Part shown: positions 53,162-62,400 of the stretch, in pieces | Position numbering within the stretch: the stretch's first letter is position 1 | Layout: each line of letters begins with the position of its first letter | Source: Betaproteobacteria bacterium | GTDB lineage: Bacteria; Pseudomonadota; Gammaproteobacteria; Burkholderiales; Casimicrobiaceae | DNA: 64,000 nt | Direction: 5' to 3' | Assembly: GCA_013298145.1 (NCBI GenBank) | Contig: JAAFJO010000005.1 | Coordinates: forward strand, 248,001-312,000 | Program-made: the position numbers and the translations under genes | The notes under the pieces: generated by a model | Told to the model about the DNA's origin: nothing | Database searches by the model: none | Seen by the model: the letters and a program-made list of their open reading frames with translations, nothing else

Positions 53162-54072
53162 CAAACGACGCGCTGCCCGTGATAGAGCCGCACCACATGT
53201 TGCGCCTCGGCGAAAAACAGCCAGCGCTCAACCAGCAGCCCCGCGATACACAGCACGCTCGCCACCCAATACCAGGGGCTCCACGCAAGCAAAACGAACG
53301 GGATCACAAACGCCCACAAGATCGAAAGCCAGCGCAAGATGTGCGCCTTGTCGCGCGCCAGTTGAAAGCCAAATTCGTGAGTGAGAAACGTACCGTGAGA
53401 ATGGCCCACATCGAGCATGCGCACGCGACCTTGCGTCACGCCGAGCGCGTTCTCAATCGTGTGCGCGCGCGGGTAGCGAAGCAGATACGCGAAGTAGAGA
53501 ACGACGCCGAGCACGAGGAATACCAGCGCCATCATCGGCGTGCGAATCGGCCCCACTTCCACGGGCCGCAGCGACAGCGCGGAGGTGAAGAGCACGGCCC
53601 CGCTCATCAAGCCAAACACCACATACTTCGCGGGCGTCATCCACGTATTCCAACGCGGCACGGTCGGCAAGCAGCCGTAAATCATCCCGGTGCAAAACAA
53701 AATCGCCAGCGCGCAGGCGATCACTTTCAGCATTGTGAACGGTGCGAGCGACGCGTAGCTTGAATGGATCACGAACAGATGCGCCGCGATCAATGGGTAG
53801 AGGAGGAGCGCGAAAACGCCTTCGCGCGAAAGCCAAGACGTTTTCCAGCGCGTGAGCGCGTAAACGGCGTTCTTGCGATTCGCCAGATGCAGGGTGGAGG
53901 AAAGCAACCCCGCTGTCGTGAGCACGAGCGCAATCCCAATGGCTTTGTAAAACGTTACCGCATCCATTCGGATGTGCTGCGGCATTGTCGATGCGATCAG
54001 CGTCCAAATCAAAAGGCCCAGCCCCGCGCCGGAAAACACGGTGAAGAAGATGACGGAAAGTGCGGGTTTCAT
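53161..54072 (-). CDS. soeC: Sulfite dehydrogenase membrane anchor SoeC (DmsC/NrfD-like)
   Basis: 303 residues with about eight hydrophobic segments, DmsC family. Blocks such as STLHLANRKNAVYALTRWKT and SWLSREGVFALLLYPLIAAH are typical of the anchors that pass electrons to or from quinone. Together with the 4Fe-4S protein and the molybdopterin subunit it would form a SoeABC sulfite dehydrogenase facing the cytoplasm. A 125-bp inverted repeat ends two bases upstream of its ATG and has replaced the normal leader; GATAGG about 10 bases before the start may serve as ribosome site. Confidence 0.85.
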   Translation of the reverse strand: MKPALSVIFFTVFSGAGLGLLIWTLIASTMPQHIRMDAVTFYKAIGIALVLTTAGLLSSTLHLANRKNAVYALTRWKTSWLSREGVFALLLYPLIAAHLFVIHSSYASLAPFTMLKVIACALAILFCTGMIYGCLPTVPRWNTWMTPAKYVVFGLMSGAVLFTSALSLRPVEVGPIRTPMMALVFLVLGVVLYFAYLLRYPRAHTIENALGVTQGRVRMLDVGHSHGTFLTHEFGFQLARDKAHILRWLSILWAFVIPFVLLAWSPWYWVASVLCIAGLLVERWLFFAEAQHVVRLYHGQRVV

Positions 54073-54073
54073 C

Positions 54074-54198
54074 GATAACCTATCGCAAAACTACTGCGCG
54101 ATTCGATTGCGCGACTGCGGTGCTCGCCGTACATCACGTACGTCTCCGCTCCTCGCCGCACACTCGAATCTGCTCGCGACGTTTTGCGATGGGTTATC
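54074..54198. repeat. 125-bp inverted-repeat element between soeB and soeC
   Basis: The arms GATAACCTATCGCAAAAC (54074-54091) and GTTTTGCGATGGGTTATC (54181-54198) match at 17 of 18 positions. The interior includes CGTACATCACGTACG and CTCGCC-type units. It carries no gene. It occupies most of the soeB-soeC gap and abuts the soeC start. Confidence 0.7.
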
Positions 54199-54241
54199 GC
54201 ATCTGCTCGCAATAACGACATGAAATTTGGCCGACGGCGCA

Positions 54242-55063
54242 TCACAACTGAATCAACCTATTCACAAACGCCTTAGCCTTATCACTCAAACCAGATCGCA
54301 CAGGCAAGCTCGGCATCACCTGAGCGGGCGCGCGCGGTGAGAGATACGCGTTCGTCGGTTTGTAGCCCAGCTCATCCAGCATCGATTGCCGACCGCGTTG
54401 CGCTGCAAGCTGCGACACTTTCGAATGAGGATCGTCATAGTCGCCGAAATGCCGTGCGTGAGTCGGGCAGGCGAGCACACAGGCGGGCTGACGCTCTTCC
54501 TCGGGCAATTGCGTGTCGTAAATGCGATCCACACAGAGCGTGCATTTCTTCATCACACCGGCGTTTTCATCCAACTCGCGTGCGCCATACGGACACGCCC
54601 AAGCGCAGTAGTTGCACCCCATACAACGATTTGGATCAACCAGCACGATCCCATCTTCCGCCCGCTTGTACGACGCCCCCGTCGGGCATACCGTCACGCA
54701 ATGCGCTTCCTCGCAATGCATGCAGCTCATCGGGACATTGACGGTTTTGGAGAGGGGGACGTGAGTGGCGTCCCCGAAAACGAGAGCGGAGGCTGCAGCA
54801 ACCTCCCCTTCAAGGGGAGGTCGGCCAAAGGCCGGGTGGGGATGGTTTTCCGTTGAGCCGCAACGATGCGGCGAAAACGCCGGATCCCCCTCAATCTCAA
54901 AATGCCGAATCCGGTTGTACCAAACGCCGCTCGGCGCTTTGCCATGCGCGTCGTAATCCGGCGCACCGCCCATGAGCGACGCTCCATTCCACTCTTTGCA
55001 AGCAACTGCGCAGGCGTGGCAACCGACGCAAGTGTCAAGATCGATGGCGAGGCCTAAGCGCAT
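54242..55063 (-). CDS. soeB: Sulfite dehydrogenase iron-sulfur subunit SoeB with a repeat-encoded insertion
   Basis: 273 residues. Four [4Fe-4S] cysteine groups are intact: CVGCHACAVACKEWNG, CMHCEEAHCVTVCPTGAS, CMGCNYCAWACPYG and CTLCVDRI...CVLACP. It carries electrons from SoeA to SoeC. Between RHFEIEGDPA and SKTVNVPMSC lie about 40 residues absent from the family (ENHPHPAFGRPPLEGEVAA and flanks), encoded by a palindromic repeat also found outside genes here. The cluster motifs are on either side, so function is probably kept. A 12-bp motif 36 bp upstream is shared with soeA. Confidence 0.92.
   Translation of the reverse strand: MRLGLAIDLDTCVGCHACAVACKEWNGASLMGGAPDYDAHGKAPSGVWYNRIRHFEIEGDPAFSPHRCGSTENHPHPAFGRPPLEGEVAAASALVFGDATHVPLSKTVNVPMSCMHCEEAHCVTVCPTGASYKRAEDGIVLVDPNRCMGCNYCAWACPYGARELDENAGVMKKCTLCVDRIYDTQLPEEERQPACVLACPTHARHFGDYDDPHSKVSQLAAQRGRQSMLDELGYKPTNAYLSPRAPAQVMPSLPVRSGLSDKAKAFVNRLIQL
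54801..54849. repeat. CTCCCC..GGGGAG palindromic repeat inside soeB, in frame
   Basis: ACCTCCCCTTCAAGGGGAGG, a GGCC..GGCC pair, then GGGTGGGGATGGTTTT. The copy at 59398-59448 matches it from end to end in inverse orientation, including the GATGGTTTT edge. Here it encodes part of a roughly 40-residue insertion. Confidence 0.8.
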
Positions 55064-55098
55064 GCGGCGAGTGATTAAAACGACCCTCGCAGTTTAAG

Positions 55099-55110
55099 TC
55101 ATCTATATGA
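55099..55110 (-). promoter_or_regulatory. Shared soe motif upstream of soeB
   Basis: TCATATAGATGA on the minus strand, a near-palindrome (TCAT/ATGA around ATAG), 36 bp before soeB. Flanks fit AnTCATATAGATGAnTT with the copy before soeA. It could be an operator or a TATAGAT -10 box. Confidence 0.6.
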
Positions 55111-55137
55111 GTTGTGCGCCAACACGGATGCCCGAGA

Positions 55138-56127
55138 TCAGCGCTCCGAGCGCGCTTTGTAGAAGTCCAACGCGACTTCCGCGAAATTTCCGACGAGCGC
55201 GTCTCCTACGTGGTTGGCATACCAGTTGAATTCCGTTGTCACGCGAAATGTCATTTCTGTTCGAAGTTCAGTTCCTGCTGACGTTGGAGAGAGCGTGTAA
55301 GTGGTGTCGAGCACGTCGAAGTAGCGCCCACCAATCGTCACGTGGTCATCGAGCGCGCCTTTTGGAAATGAGTCGTCAGTGAAGCGATACGTCCAGCGAA
55401 CGCGCTTATCTTGTTCCCAGTCGTTTGAGTGTTGCTCGAAGCGAATGTTTTTGCCCATCTTAATTTCGCGCACGAGGTCGTTGTTTACGGTTTGGGTGCT
55501 CGCGAATTCGGGCGTGGGTACGCCAATGCGGTACATCCATCCGCGCTCCATTTCTTCGGGCTGCATGTCCTTCGCGTTTAGGAGCTGCTGCCACACGTGC
55601 GCTGGTGGCGCGGCCACCACAACGGTGCGGGACACGCTTCGTATCGAGGTGTCTTCAAGCGCTGTGGTGGGGATCGCGCCAAGTAATAGCGGAAGTGCTG
55701 CGAAGCTGTACGTGGCTTGCTTTGGCCAGTTGGTCATCCTGCAGATCGCGCCCATGAGGAGTCCGCCGAAGCTTCCGTAGACCGCGAACACCGGGACGAT
55801 CACGATGGCGCAAATGAGGCCTTCGATCAAAATGATGAGCGTCCCGACCACGAAGAGGGCGTTTGCAAGCGCCGCCGACACAATGTAGTAGCCCACAGAA
55901 CGGCGTGCAGTTCGCTCCGCGAGATAAACCGTAATTGCGCCCACGGCGAGGGGTACAAAGAAAACGAACGCCATGCCCATCGGCGCAAACGCACCGCCAG
56001 GCTTTCCAAGAAATACCAACCGGACAAGCACGCCGACGAGCGCCCCTGCGAGCACGGGCCAGCCTTTTGCGAATGGGAGGCGCTTTCGTAGTTCTGATTC
56101 CGTTTCAGGTGTGCTGTCTGGCGTCAT
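55138..56127 (-). CDS. Membrane-anchored SRPBCC (START-like) protein
   Basis: 329 residues. The first 150 or so hold about four to five membrane helices (WPVLAGALVGVLVRLVFLG, FVFFVPLAVGAITVYLAE, ALFVVGTLIILIEGLICAIV). The rest is an SRPBCC-like lipid/hydrophobe-binding domain (RTVVVAAPPAHVWQQLLN, TYTLSPTSAGTELRTEMTF). No enzyme motif. The ATG overlaps the desaturase stop by four bases, indicating joint translation. A 49-codon upstream extension of the frame is antisense-like and rejected. Binding of a lipid made or altered by the neighbouring desaturase is a plausible guess. Confidence 0.75.
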   Translation of the reverse strand: MTPDSTPETESELRKRLPFAKGWPVLAGALVGVLVRLVFLGKPGGAFAPMGMAFVFFVPLAVGAITVYLAERTARRSVGYYIVSAALANALFVVGTLIILIEGLICAIVIVPVFAVYGSFGGLLMGAICRMTNWPKQATYSFAALPLLLGAIPTTALEDTSIRSVSRTVVVAAPPAHVWQQLLNAKDMQPEEMERGWMYRIGVPTPEFASTQTVNNDLVREIKMGKNIRFEQHSNDWEQDKRVRWTYRFTDDSFPKGALDDHVTIGGRYFDVLDTTYTLSPTSAGTELRTEMTFRVTTEFNWYANHVGDALVGNFAEVALDFYKARSER

Positions 56128-57059
56128 AGAGAGAAGAAGCCCCGCACGGAATGGCGGATGGTTGGTGGATGAGCGCGAAGCTCGGGGCGTGGCGGCAAGT
56201 CGGCTGGCAGAACGATGTCGCGAACCAATCCCAAACGAGCGAAGATGCAAAGCACCCACCAACCTGGGTCCCATTCGGTGGCATTGAGTCCGAGGCGCGC
56301 GGAACCAGGATAAGCGTGGTGATTGTTATGCCAGCTCTCGCCCATCGTGATCAACGATGTCCAGGGAATGTTGCGGCCTTGTACTGCGGCGCCCATAACG
56401 TGGTGATTCATTGCGCCGTGGTTGTGCGCGAAATAGCCGATTAACCAATGTCCAAAAACTCCCGCAGTCACGCGAGCGCACACGCCCCAGAGCACCCAAC
56501 TCCAGCCGCCCAACACGAAGAAGATGCAGGCGATGGGCAGCTGTTGCAGCATCCAAGTGGCTTCAAGCCATCGATAGAAGGGAGATTGCCGGCTAGACTC
56601 AATGTTGATCTGTGGTGGCGAGGTGAACCGAAGTTCGCAATGCAACTGGTGCCAGGCATCTTTCACGAAGCCGCTGCCATGACGTAAATAAGGATGGCAG
56701 TCGGGCAGGCGCTGGGCGAAGTCACGAAGCTCGTGTTGTCGTAACAATCCGATCGGGCCTGCAAGCCCCACCAGTGTGCCAAAGTACACGAGGCAGTATT
56801 CGAGCCACCTTGGGCAGCTAAAGCTGTCGTGAATGAATTTCCGATGGCTGCCGAGCGAGTGGCCGAAAAGAAGGACGAACGCGGTCGACAACACGAAAAG
56901 CGTGACGCCGCTCCAGCTAAAGAAGAGCGTCGCAGCGATCAGCGATCCCGCGAGCATCGACGTGAACCACAACGATTTGATCGGCGAATAGCGAACAACA
57001 CCGCCGATCAATTGATCGGCTTCTGCGTCAACGCGGTGGTGAGGGACAGGAGCCTGCAT
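56124..57059 (-). CDS. Fatty-acid-desaturase-like membrane di-iron protein
   Basis: 311 residues with four or more membrane helices. Histidine boxes: HSLGSHRKFIH, RQHELRDFAQRLPDCHPYL, HNHGAMNHH and ESWHNNHHAYPGS. Box 2 has the RxHxxRDxAQ form of one bacterial acyl-lipid/acyl-CoA desaturase group rather than HRxHH. It should introduce a double bond, or hydroxylate, an acyl chain using oxygen. It overlaps the SRPBCC gene (ATGA) and follows the ATP-grasp gene, so all three are likely one operon. The TTG just before the ATG is ignored. Confidence 0.85.
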   Translation of the reverse strand: MQAPVPHHRVDAEADQLIGGVVRYSPIKSLWFTSMLAGSLIAATLFFSWSGVTLFVLSTAFVLLFGHSLGSHRKFIHDSFSCPRWLEYCLVYFGTLVGLAGPIGLLRQHELRDFAQRLPDCHPYLRHGSGFVKDAWHQLHCELRFTSPPQINIESSRQSPFYRWLEATWMLQQLPIACIFFVLGGWSWVLWGVCARVTAGVFGHWLIGYFAHNHGAMNHHVMGAAVQGRNIPWTSLITMGESWHNNHHAYPGSARLGLNATEWDPGWWVLCIFARLGLVRDIVLPADLPPRPELRAHPPTIRHSVRGFFSL

Positions 57060-57125
57060 CAAGCCGAAGTTTACGGTGCGAGCTTGCTCGCCAAAACTAC
57101 GGCGTGCTACGCACGCTCCCAGGGA

Positions 57126-58481
57126 TCACGCGTTTGCCAACACCAGCCCATTGAGCGCATCACCACGCCCGTCGGTGTACGGAACGCGCCATCTGAGTAC
57201 GGCGCTCGCCCGTTCACACCGCTCGCGCAAATCGTGTTCATCGCGCCCGCCCAAGTGAAGGATGCCGTAGCGATAGCTGCCGAGCCATTTGAAGTCTCGG
57301 GCGATTTGCGATTTGTCTTTCGGGAAGGTGAAGAGGAGGGCGTCCGGGAATTCTTTATGAAGCTGGGCTTGCTGTTCCGCGCTGGGCATCGCAATCGCTG
57401 CGTTTGGTTTCGAGGGATCGCCTAGCGCCGCATCGAACGAGCGGTAGACGAAGCTGGAAGCCGCGCCTGCGGTCGGTTCGCTTCGCGGTAGGGTGGCCGG
57501 ATCAATGCCGTGCGCGAGGGCGAAGGCGTACTCATGAAGATCGATGCCGTCGACGCGGCGGTAGAGATCGGAGAACTGCGAGGCCATGCGTGGATTGAAT
57601 TCAATCACCTTCAGGCGTTGATCGTCTTCCCCAACAAAGAATTCGACGTTGAACAATCCATGGGTAAAGTTGATTTCTTTTAAAAATGGCCCGATTCCCC
57701 GTTTAAACTGGGCGATTACGCTTGGTGCTAGTCTCGAGGGATAGTCAAACCGCATAAAGGCTTGGGTGCCCGGATACATGATCGAATCGACGCAGCCGAT
57801 CACGTGCAACTCGCCGTTTAGCATGTAGCCATCGAGGTTGTATTGCTGCCCCGCGAATACGTCTTCGAGCATCATTCGATGCGCGGTCGGTGCGTTCGGC
57901 AAGCGCGTTCGCATGACGCGATCGAACGGTTCGACCAAGTGGCGAATCACCCACAGTTCCCACGCACCGAATCGTGTGTGCGCATGCAATTCATCGCGAT
58001 TAGCGACCGTTCTCGCAAGCACGGAAAACGCGGCCTTTACGGGCTTTGCAAACGCGGGATACGCCAGTCCATCGGGGATCGGAGCGCCGTATTCACAGGG
58101 CAGTTCGCGCGCTGCGATGTTGATCTCTGGGCTGACGCGATCAAGGATTTGCCGCGCATAGAGCTTGTGTTGACACGAAAGAATCGCGTCAACCGGCGTG
58201 CCTGGCCAGCCCATTTTTTCTGCGAGGAGGGCGGCGGCGAGCGCGCCGAATTGTTCGTGGTTTGAGGTGACTGCCGTCCAGCCGCGACGCTTTACTTGTT
58301 TTGCGAGGCGATCCACGAAGCGCTCCATGTCGAACCATGCGAGCTGCGCGTTACTCGGAAACGAGAAGAGATCGAAGCCGCGTGAATCATGCGGATAGCG
58401 ATCCGCGAGTCGCGCGAATTCGCGTTGATCCCAGTCGTAGTTGAAGAGCACGAGTGTGCGTTCGTGGGTATCTCTCGGCAT
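57126..58481 (-). CDS. ATP-grasp ligase of unknown specificity
   Basis: 451 residues. The ATP-grasp core spans about residues 95-330: AILSCQHKLYARQILDRV, substrate/ATP lysine in PAFAKPVKAAFSVLA, hinge HRMMLEDVFAGQQYNLDGYM, and metal-binding VEFFVGEDD then KVIEFNPRMASQFSDLY. A C-terminal domain of about 120 residues is unassigned. ATP-grasp enzymes join a carboxylate to an amine or thiol via acylphosphate. Its neighbours handle lipids, so an acyl or lipid-linked substrate is possible, but unproven. Start is ATG; a palindromic repeat lies upstream at 58499. Confidence 0.88.
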   Translation of the reverse strand: MPRDTHERTLVLFNYDWDQREFARLADRYPHDSRGFDLFSFPSNAQLAWFDMERFVDRLAKQVKRRGWTAVTSNHEQFGALAAALLAEKMGWPGTPVDAILSCQHKLYARQILDRVSPEINIAARELPCEYGAPIPDGLAYPAFAKPVKAAFSVLARTVANRDELHAHTRFGAWELWVIRHLVEPFDRVMRTRLPNAPTAHRMMLEDVFAGQQYNLDGYMLNGELHVIGCVDSIMYPGTQAFMRFDYPSRLAPSVIAQFKRGIGPFLKEINFTHGLFNVEFFVGEDDQRLKVIEFNPRMASQFSDLYRRVDGIDLHEYAFALAHGIDPATLPRSEPTAGAASSFVYRSFDAALGDPSKPNAAIAMPSAEQQAQLHKEFPDALLFTFPKDKSQIARDFKWLGSYRYGILHLGGRDEHDLRERCERASAVLRWRVPYTDGRGDALNGLVLANA

Positions 58482-58498
58482 CTTGCTTTGGTTTGCTT

Positions 58499-58534
58499 CC
58501 TCTCCGTCGAGTCCGGAGAGGGTTAAGAGTGGGC
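58499..58534. repeat. CCTCTCC..GGAGAGG palindromic repeat
   Basis: CCTCTCCGTCGAGTCCGGAG continuing AGGGTTAAGAGTGGGC. The palindromic core is followed by a GGTTAAGAGTGGG tail, a layout frequent in proteobacterial intergenic repeats. It lies between the TVP38-type and ATP-grasp genes; a possible relative is inside dnaG. Confidence 0.5.
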
Positions 58535-58565
58535 GGTAGCTTGGTGCGGCGTCGGCTTTACCGCT

Positions 58566-59285
58566 TCACGCCTTGTAAGCGTTGAACTTTTCGATGATGA
58601 ATTTGAGCAGAAACGGTGCAACCGCAAGCGCGACAAACGAAAGCGCGATGGGCAAACTGAACACGTCGGACAGCGAATTCACTTTTGAGAGCTCGTTGCC
58701 CGCATTGACGTATACCGCTGTGCCCGGCAGCATGCCAACGAAACTCACCCAGAAGAACGGCCACACGCGCATGGTCGTGAGCCCGACGAGCCAGTTCAAG
58801 ATGAAATACGGGATCACCGGGGCTACGCGCAACGAGAAAACGTAGTACGCGCCGTTGCGCTCGATGCCGCGATCCACTTCGCGCATCTGCGTCGCGTAGC
58901 GTGCTTTCATCCAGTCGCGAAACAGAAAGCGCGTGGCGAGCATGGCGATCGTTGCGCCAGTCGCAGAGGCAAGTGTCGAGATCAACGTGCCCCAGAACAT
59001 GCCGAAGCTTGACCCGGCGACGAGCATCAGCACCGCGGCTCCGGGCATTGATACGGCAGCCAGCGCCGTGAATAGCGCAAAGAAGCAGCAGCTCACAAAA
59101 AGCGGCGATTGCTCATATTCGCCCATGAACCACGATTGCACATCGCGAACAGATTCAATCGTCAGGTATTTCCGCGCGTCGGTGAGCACGTAGGCCGCGA
59201 CCAGGAGTGCGACCGCGATCACAATAGCCCAACGCAGCGCCTTCGACGCGAAGAGGTCGCGGGTCATCGTGAGCGTGTGCGGCAT
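58566..59285 (-). CDS. TVP38/TMEM64 (VTT/DedA-like) membrane protein
   Basis: 239 residues with five or six hydrophobic segments. The SNARE-associated/VTT domain is clear: FALFTALAAVSMPGAAVLML, AGSSFGMFWGTLISTLASAT, and FSLRVAPVIPYFILNWLVGL. Relatives (DedA, TMEM41B/VMP1) move or scramble lipids across membranes. Starts at 59285 or 59267 are both possible. First of four genes lying between soeA and soeB in the direction of reading. Confidence 0.88.
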   Translation of the reverse strand: MPHTLTMTRDLFASKALRWAIVIAVALLVAAYVLTDARKYLTIESVRDVQSWFMGEYEQSPLFVSCCFFALFTALAAVSMPGAAVLMLVAGSSFGMFWGTLISTLASATGATIAMLATRFLFRDWMKARYATQMREVDRGIERNGAYYVFSLRVAPVIPYFILNWLVGLTTMRVWPFFWVSFVGMLPGTAVYVNAGNELSKVNSLSDVFSLPIALSFVALAVAPFLLKFIIEKFNAYKA

Positions 59286-59397
59286 GCCATGGAGTTCGCG
59301 AGTGTAGGGGGTTTGGTTACACGAGCGATACGGATCGCTGTGCACGTCGGATGCAGTGTGTAGGCGCGGATTCGGCCGCGCTCTCGTTACCTATGGC

Positions 59398-59448
59398 AAA
59401 ACCATCCCCACCCAGCGCTGCGCGCTGACCTCTCTTTGAAGGGGAGGT
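59398..59448. repeat. CTCCCC..GGGGAG palindromic repeat, intergenic copy
   Basis: AAAACCATCCCCACCC, a GCGCTGCGCGC core, then ACCTCTCTTTGAAGGGGAGG. It is the mirror image of the copy inside soeB and lies just downstream of the soeA stop, where it could end the transcript. Confidence 0.75.
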
Positions 59449-59496
59449 ATGTGCAGTAGAGCCCACGCGTATGGTTGAGCGCGGTCAAGCGCGCGC

Positions 59497-62400
59497 CTAC
59501 AACTTGCTGCGCCCGAACTCCAACTTCGGCCAAATCCCTGTTTCTTCGGCCTTGTAAATGCGAACTTTCAAGTCGTACCACGCGGCTTGACCTGTGATCG
59601 GATCGCTATTGGAAAGTCGCTCACCCGAATCTGCGCGCACGCTCTCCGAAATTAAGTGGTTGAGCAGGAAACCTACCGTCGCTTCTGACGCATCTTTTTC
59701 TAGGCCCCAGGCCTCGCTCATCTTGCCGATCGCGTTCCACGTCCACACCGTGTTTACCTCGACGCCTGCCATCGTTTTCATTTGGCAACGAATTTTCCCG
59801 TTCGGCGATTCGACCCAGATCCAATCGAAGTCTTGCAGCCCGAGTTTCGTGGCCGTTTGCGCATTCACATACAAATAATTCTGCGAAATGATTTGCCGTA
59901 ACCAGGCGTTTTGCGAGTCCCACGAGTGGTACATCATCATCGGGCGCTGCGTGATGGCGTGGAGCGGGAAGTCGCTACTGCGCGTCCCGGATGCTTTGTT
60001 GGATGTTCGCGCGGCGTCTTGCCGTAGATCTACTACTGTCTGCGACGCCGCGCGAACATCCGCCTCGCCTGCGGGCCGCTCGCTACGCGACTTCTGCGCG
60101 GTGTGGTCAATGTCGTCGCTCGAATACCAAACCGGCAGCGGATCAAAGTAAGCCGCGAGCCGTTGCTTATCCACCTCCCGCGTTGGCTTCGCACCTGCGT
60201 ACGTGCCCCTGCCTGCCAGACGAAATTTTTGCAAGGGCTCTGAGTAAAGCTGCGCGATGATCGGCTCAGCTTTTGGGATGAATCCCGCATCCGCTGCAGC
60301 ATTCAAGTAATCGCGATTGACCGCGCGCATCCAGCGTTGATTCTCTGGCCAGTGATACGCGAAGAAACTCTGCGCTTCGATGTAAGCTTTCCACTGGTTG
60401 GGATTGGCTTCACCACGCAAAGACTTTTCTCCGTTTTTTCCACGAAACCCGCCGAGAAATCCGATACCCGGGGCGCGCTCGTAGTTCACGATGAAATCGT
60501 TGTAGCCCGCGAACTTTCGTTCGCCATCGGCGCCTACAAATGCCGGGAATTTGAGCCGCGTGGCGAGGTCCACCAACACGTCTTGCCAAGGCCGCACATC
60601 GCGGTCTAACGGCAGAATCGGATGACGAATCGCATCGGCGAACGCGTCGGGTTCGCTAATCGGGCGATCCAGCACACTGATTGCATCGTAGCGCTCGAGA
60701 TAGGTGGTATCCGGCAACACAAGATCGGCGAAGCGAACTGTTTCCGAATCAAACGCATCAGCGACCACGAGGAAGGGGATTTTGTACTGGCCATCCGAAG
60801 ATTTCGCACGCAGCATGTCCTGCGTCTGTGCGGTATTCATCGCGCTGTTCCACGCCATATTCGCCATGAACAGGATCAACGTGTCGATCTCATACGGATC
60901 GCCCTCAACCGCGTTTTTGATGACCGCGTGCATCATCCCGTGCGACGCAATCGGCGCTTCCCACGAATAGGCTTTGTCGATCCGTAGCGGTTTGCCGTTC
61001 TCGTCAATTGCTAAGTCTTCGGGGCGCGTGGGAAAGCCGAGTGGTGTTTTCGAAAGCGCGGTGTTCGGCGCGTTGATCAGACCTGGATCGTTTTCCGGCA
61101 ACTGCGCCGGCGGAATGGGGCGAGGGAAGGGCGCTTTGCTTCTGAAATTTCCGGGGCCATCGAGTGCGCCCAAAAGCATTTGAATCATGTGCAACGCGCG
61201 ACAGGTTTGAAAGCCGTTCGCGTGGGCGCTGATGCCGCGCATCGCGTAAAACGCGACGGGGCGACCGACAACTTTGTCGTGCTGATTGCCGTAAATGTCG
61301 GTCCATTCGCAAGGCAGCTCGATGGTTTCTTTGAACGCGACGTGCGCAATTTCAGCGGCGAGTCGGTTGATTTGTTCGGCGGGAACGCCGCATTGCTCGG
61401 CGACGGATTCGGGGGCGTAGTTTTCCGAAAGATAGCGCTCGTGAAGGAGATGAAAAACAGAGCGAACACGTGTGCGATTCGCTGTCATCCCCGCAAAGGC
61501 GGGGACCCAGTCCGGGCTGGTGGGCCGCGCTTGCGCGTTTATTTCTGGAAGGGCGGGATCAGCGCTGTTGTTACGAGCGTCACTCTCCGCGTCACAGTTC
61601 TCGGTCTGGGCCCCCGCCGTCGCGGGGGTGACGACACTTTGTTCGACTTCGCTCGCCCAATCTAACGCCGGTGCGACCCCCTTTTCCATCCTCCGCACCG
61701 ACTGCGAAAGCTGATCCCACACCTGCGGATTCCCGTCCGCATCGCGCAGAAACAATCCATCTTCCGAAGTCCCCGGGGCATCGATCACGAGCCACGGCGC
61801 ATTGGTGTATTTCGTCAAGTATTCGTGATCGATCCAATCGTTTTTGAGTAGCTCATGCACGATTGCGAGGGCGAGCAATCCATCGGTGCCCGGACGAATC
61901 GGCACCCACTCGTCCGCAATGGCGCTGTAACCTGTGCGCACAGGATTCACCGAAACGAATTTCGCGCCGCGTGTTTTGAGTTTGTCGAGACCGATTTTGA
62001 TCGGGTTTGACGAGTGATCTTCGGCGACGCCCCAGAGCACGAAATACTTTGCGCGATCCCAATCCGGTGCGCCGAATTCCCAGAACGAATAGCCGATGGA
62101 ATAGAGGCCAGCCGCAGCCATGTTGACCGAGCAGAATCCGCCATGCGCCGCCCAATTTGGGGTGCCAAATTGTTGCGCCCACAAACCGGTGAGCGCCTGC
62201 ATCTGATCGCGCCCAGTGAAAAACGCGAGTTTCTTTGGATCGGTCGCGCGAATGTGCGCGAGGCGCTTGGTGAGCAGCTCAAGCGCGTCGTCCCATGAAA
62301 TCGGATCGAAAATGCCTTCGCCGCGCTCCGTGCCGGGGCGGCGAATCATCGGATGCTGCAGCTTCGCTTTGGAATACTGCTTCATGATCCCGGCGCTGCC

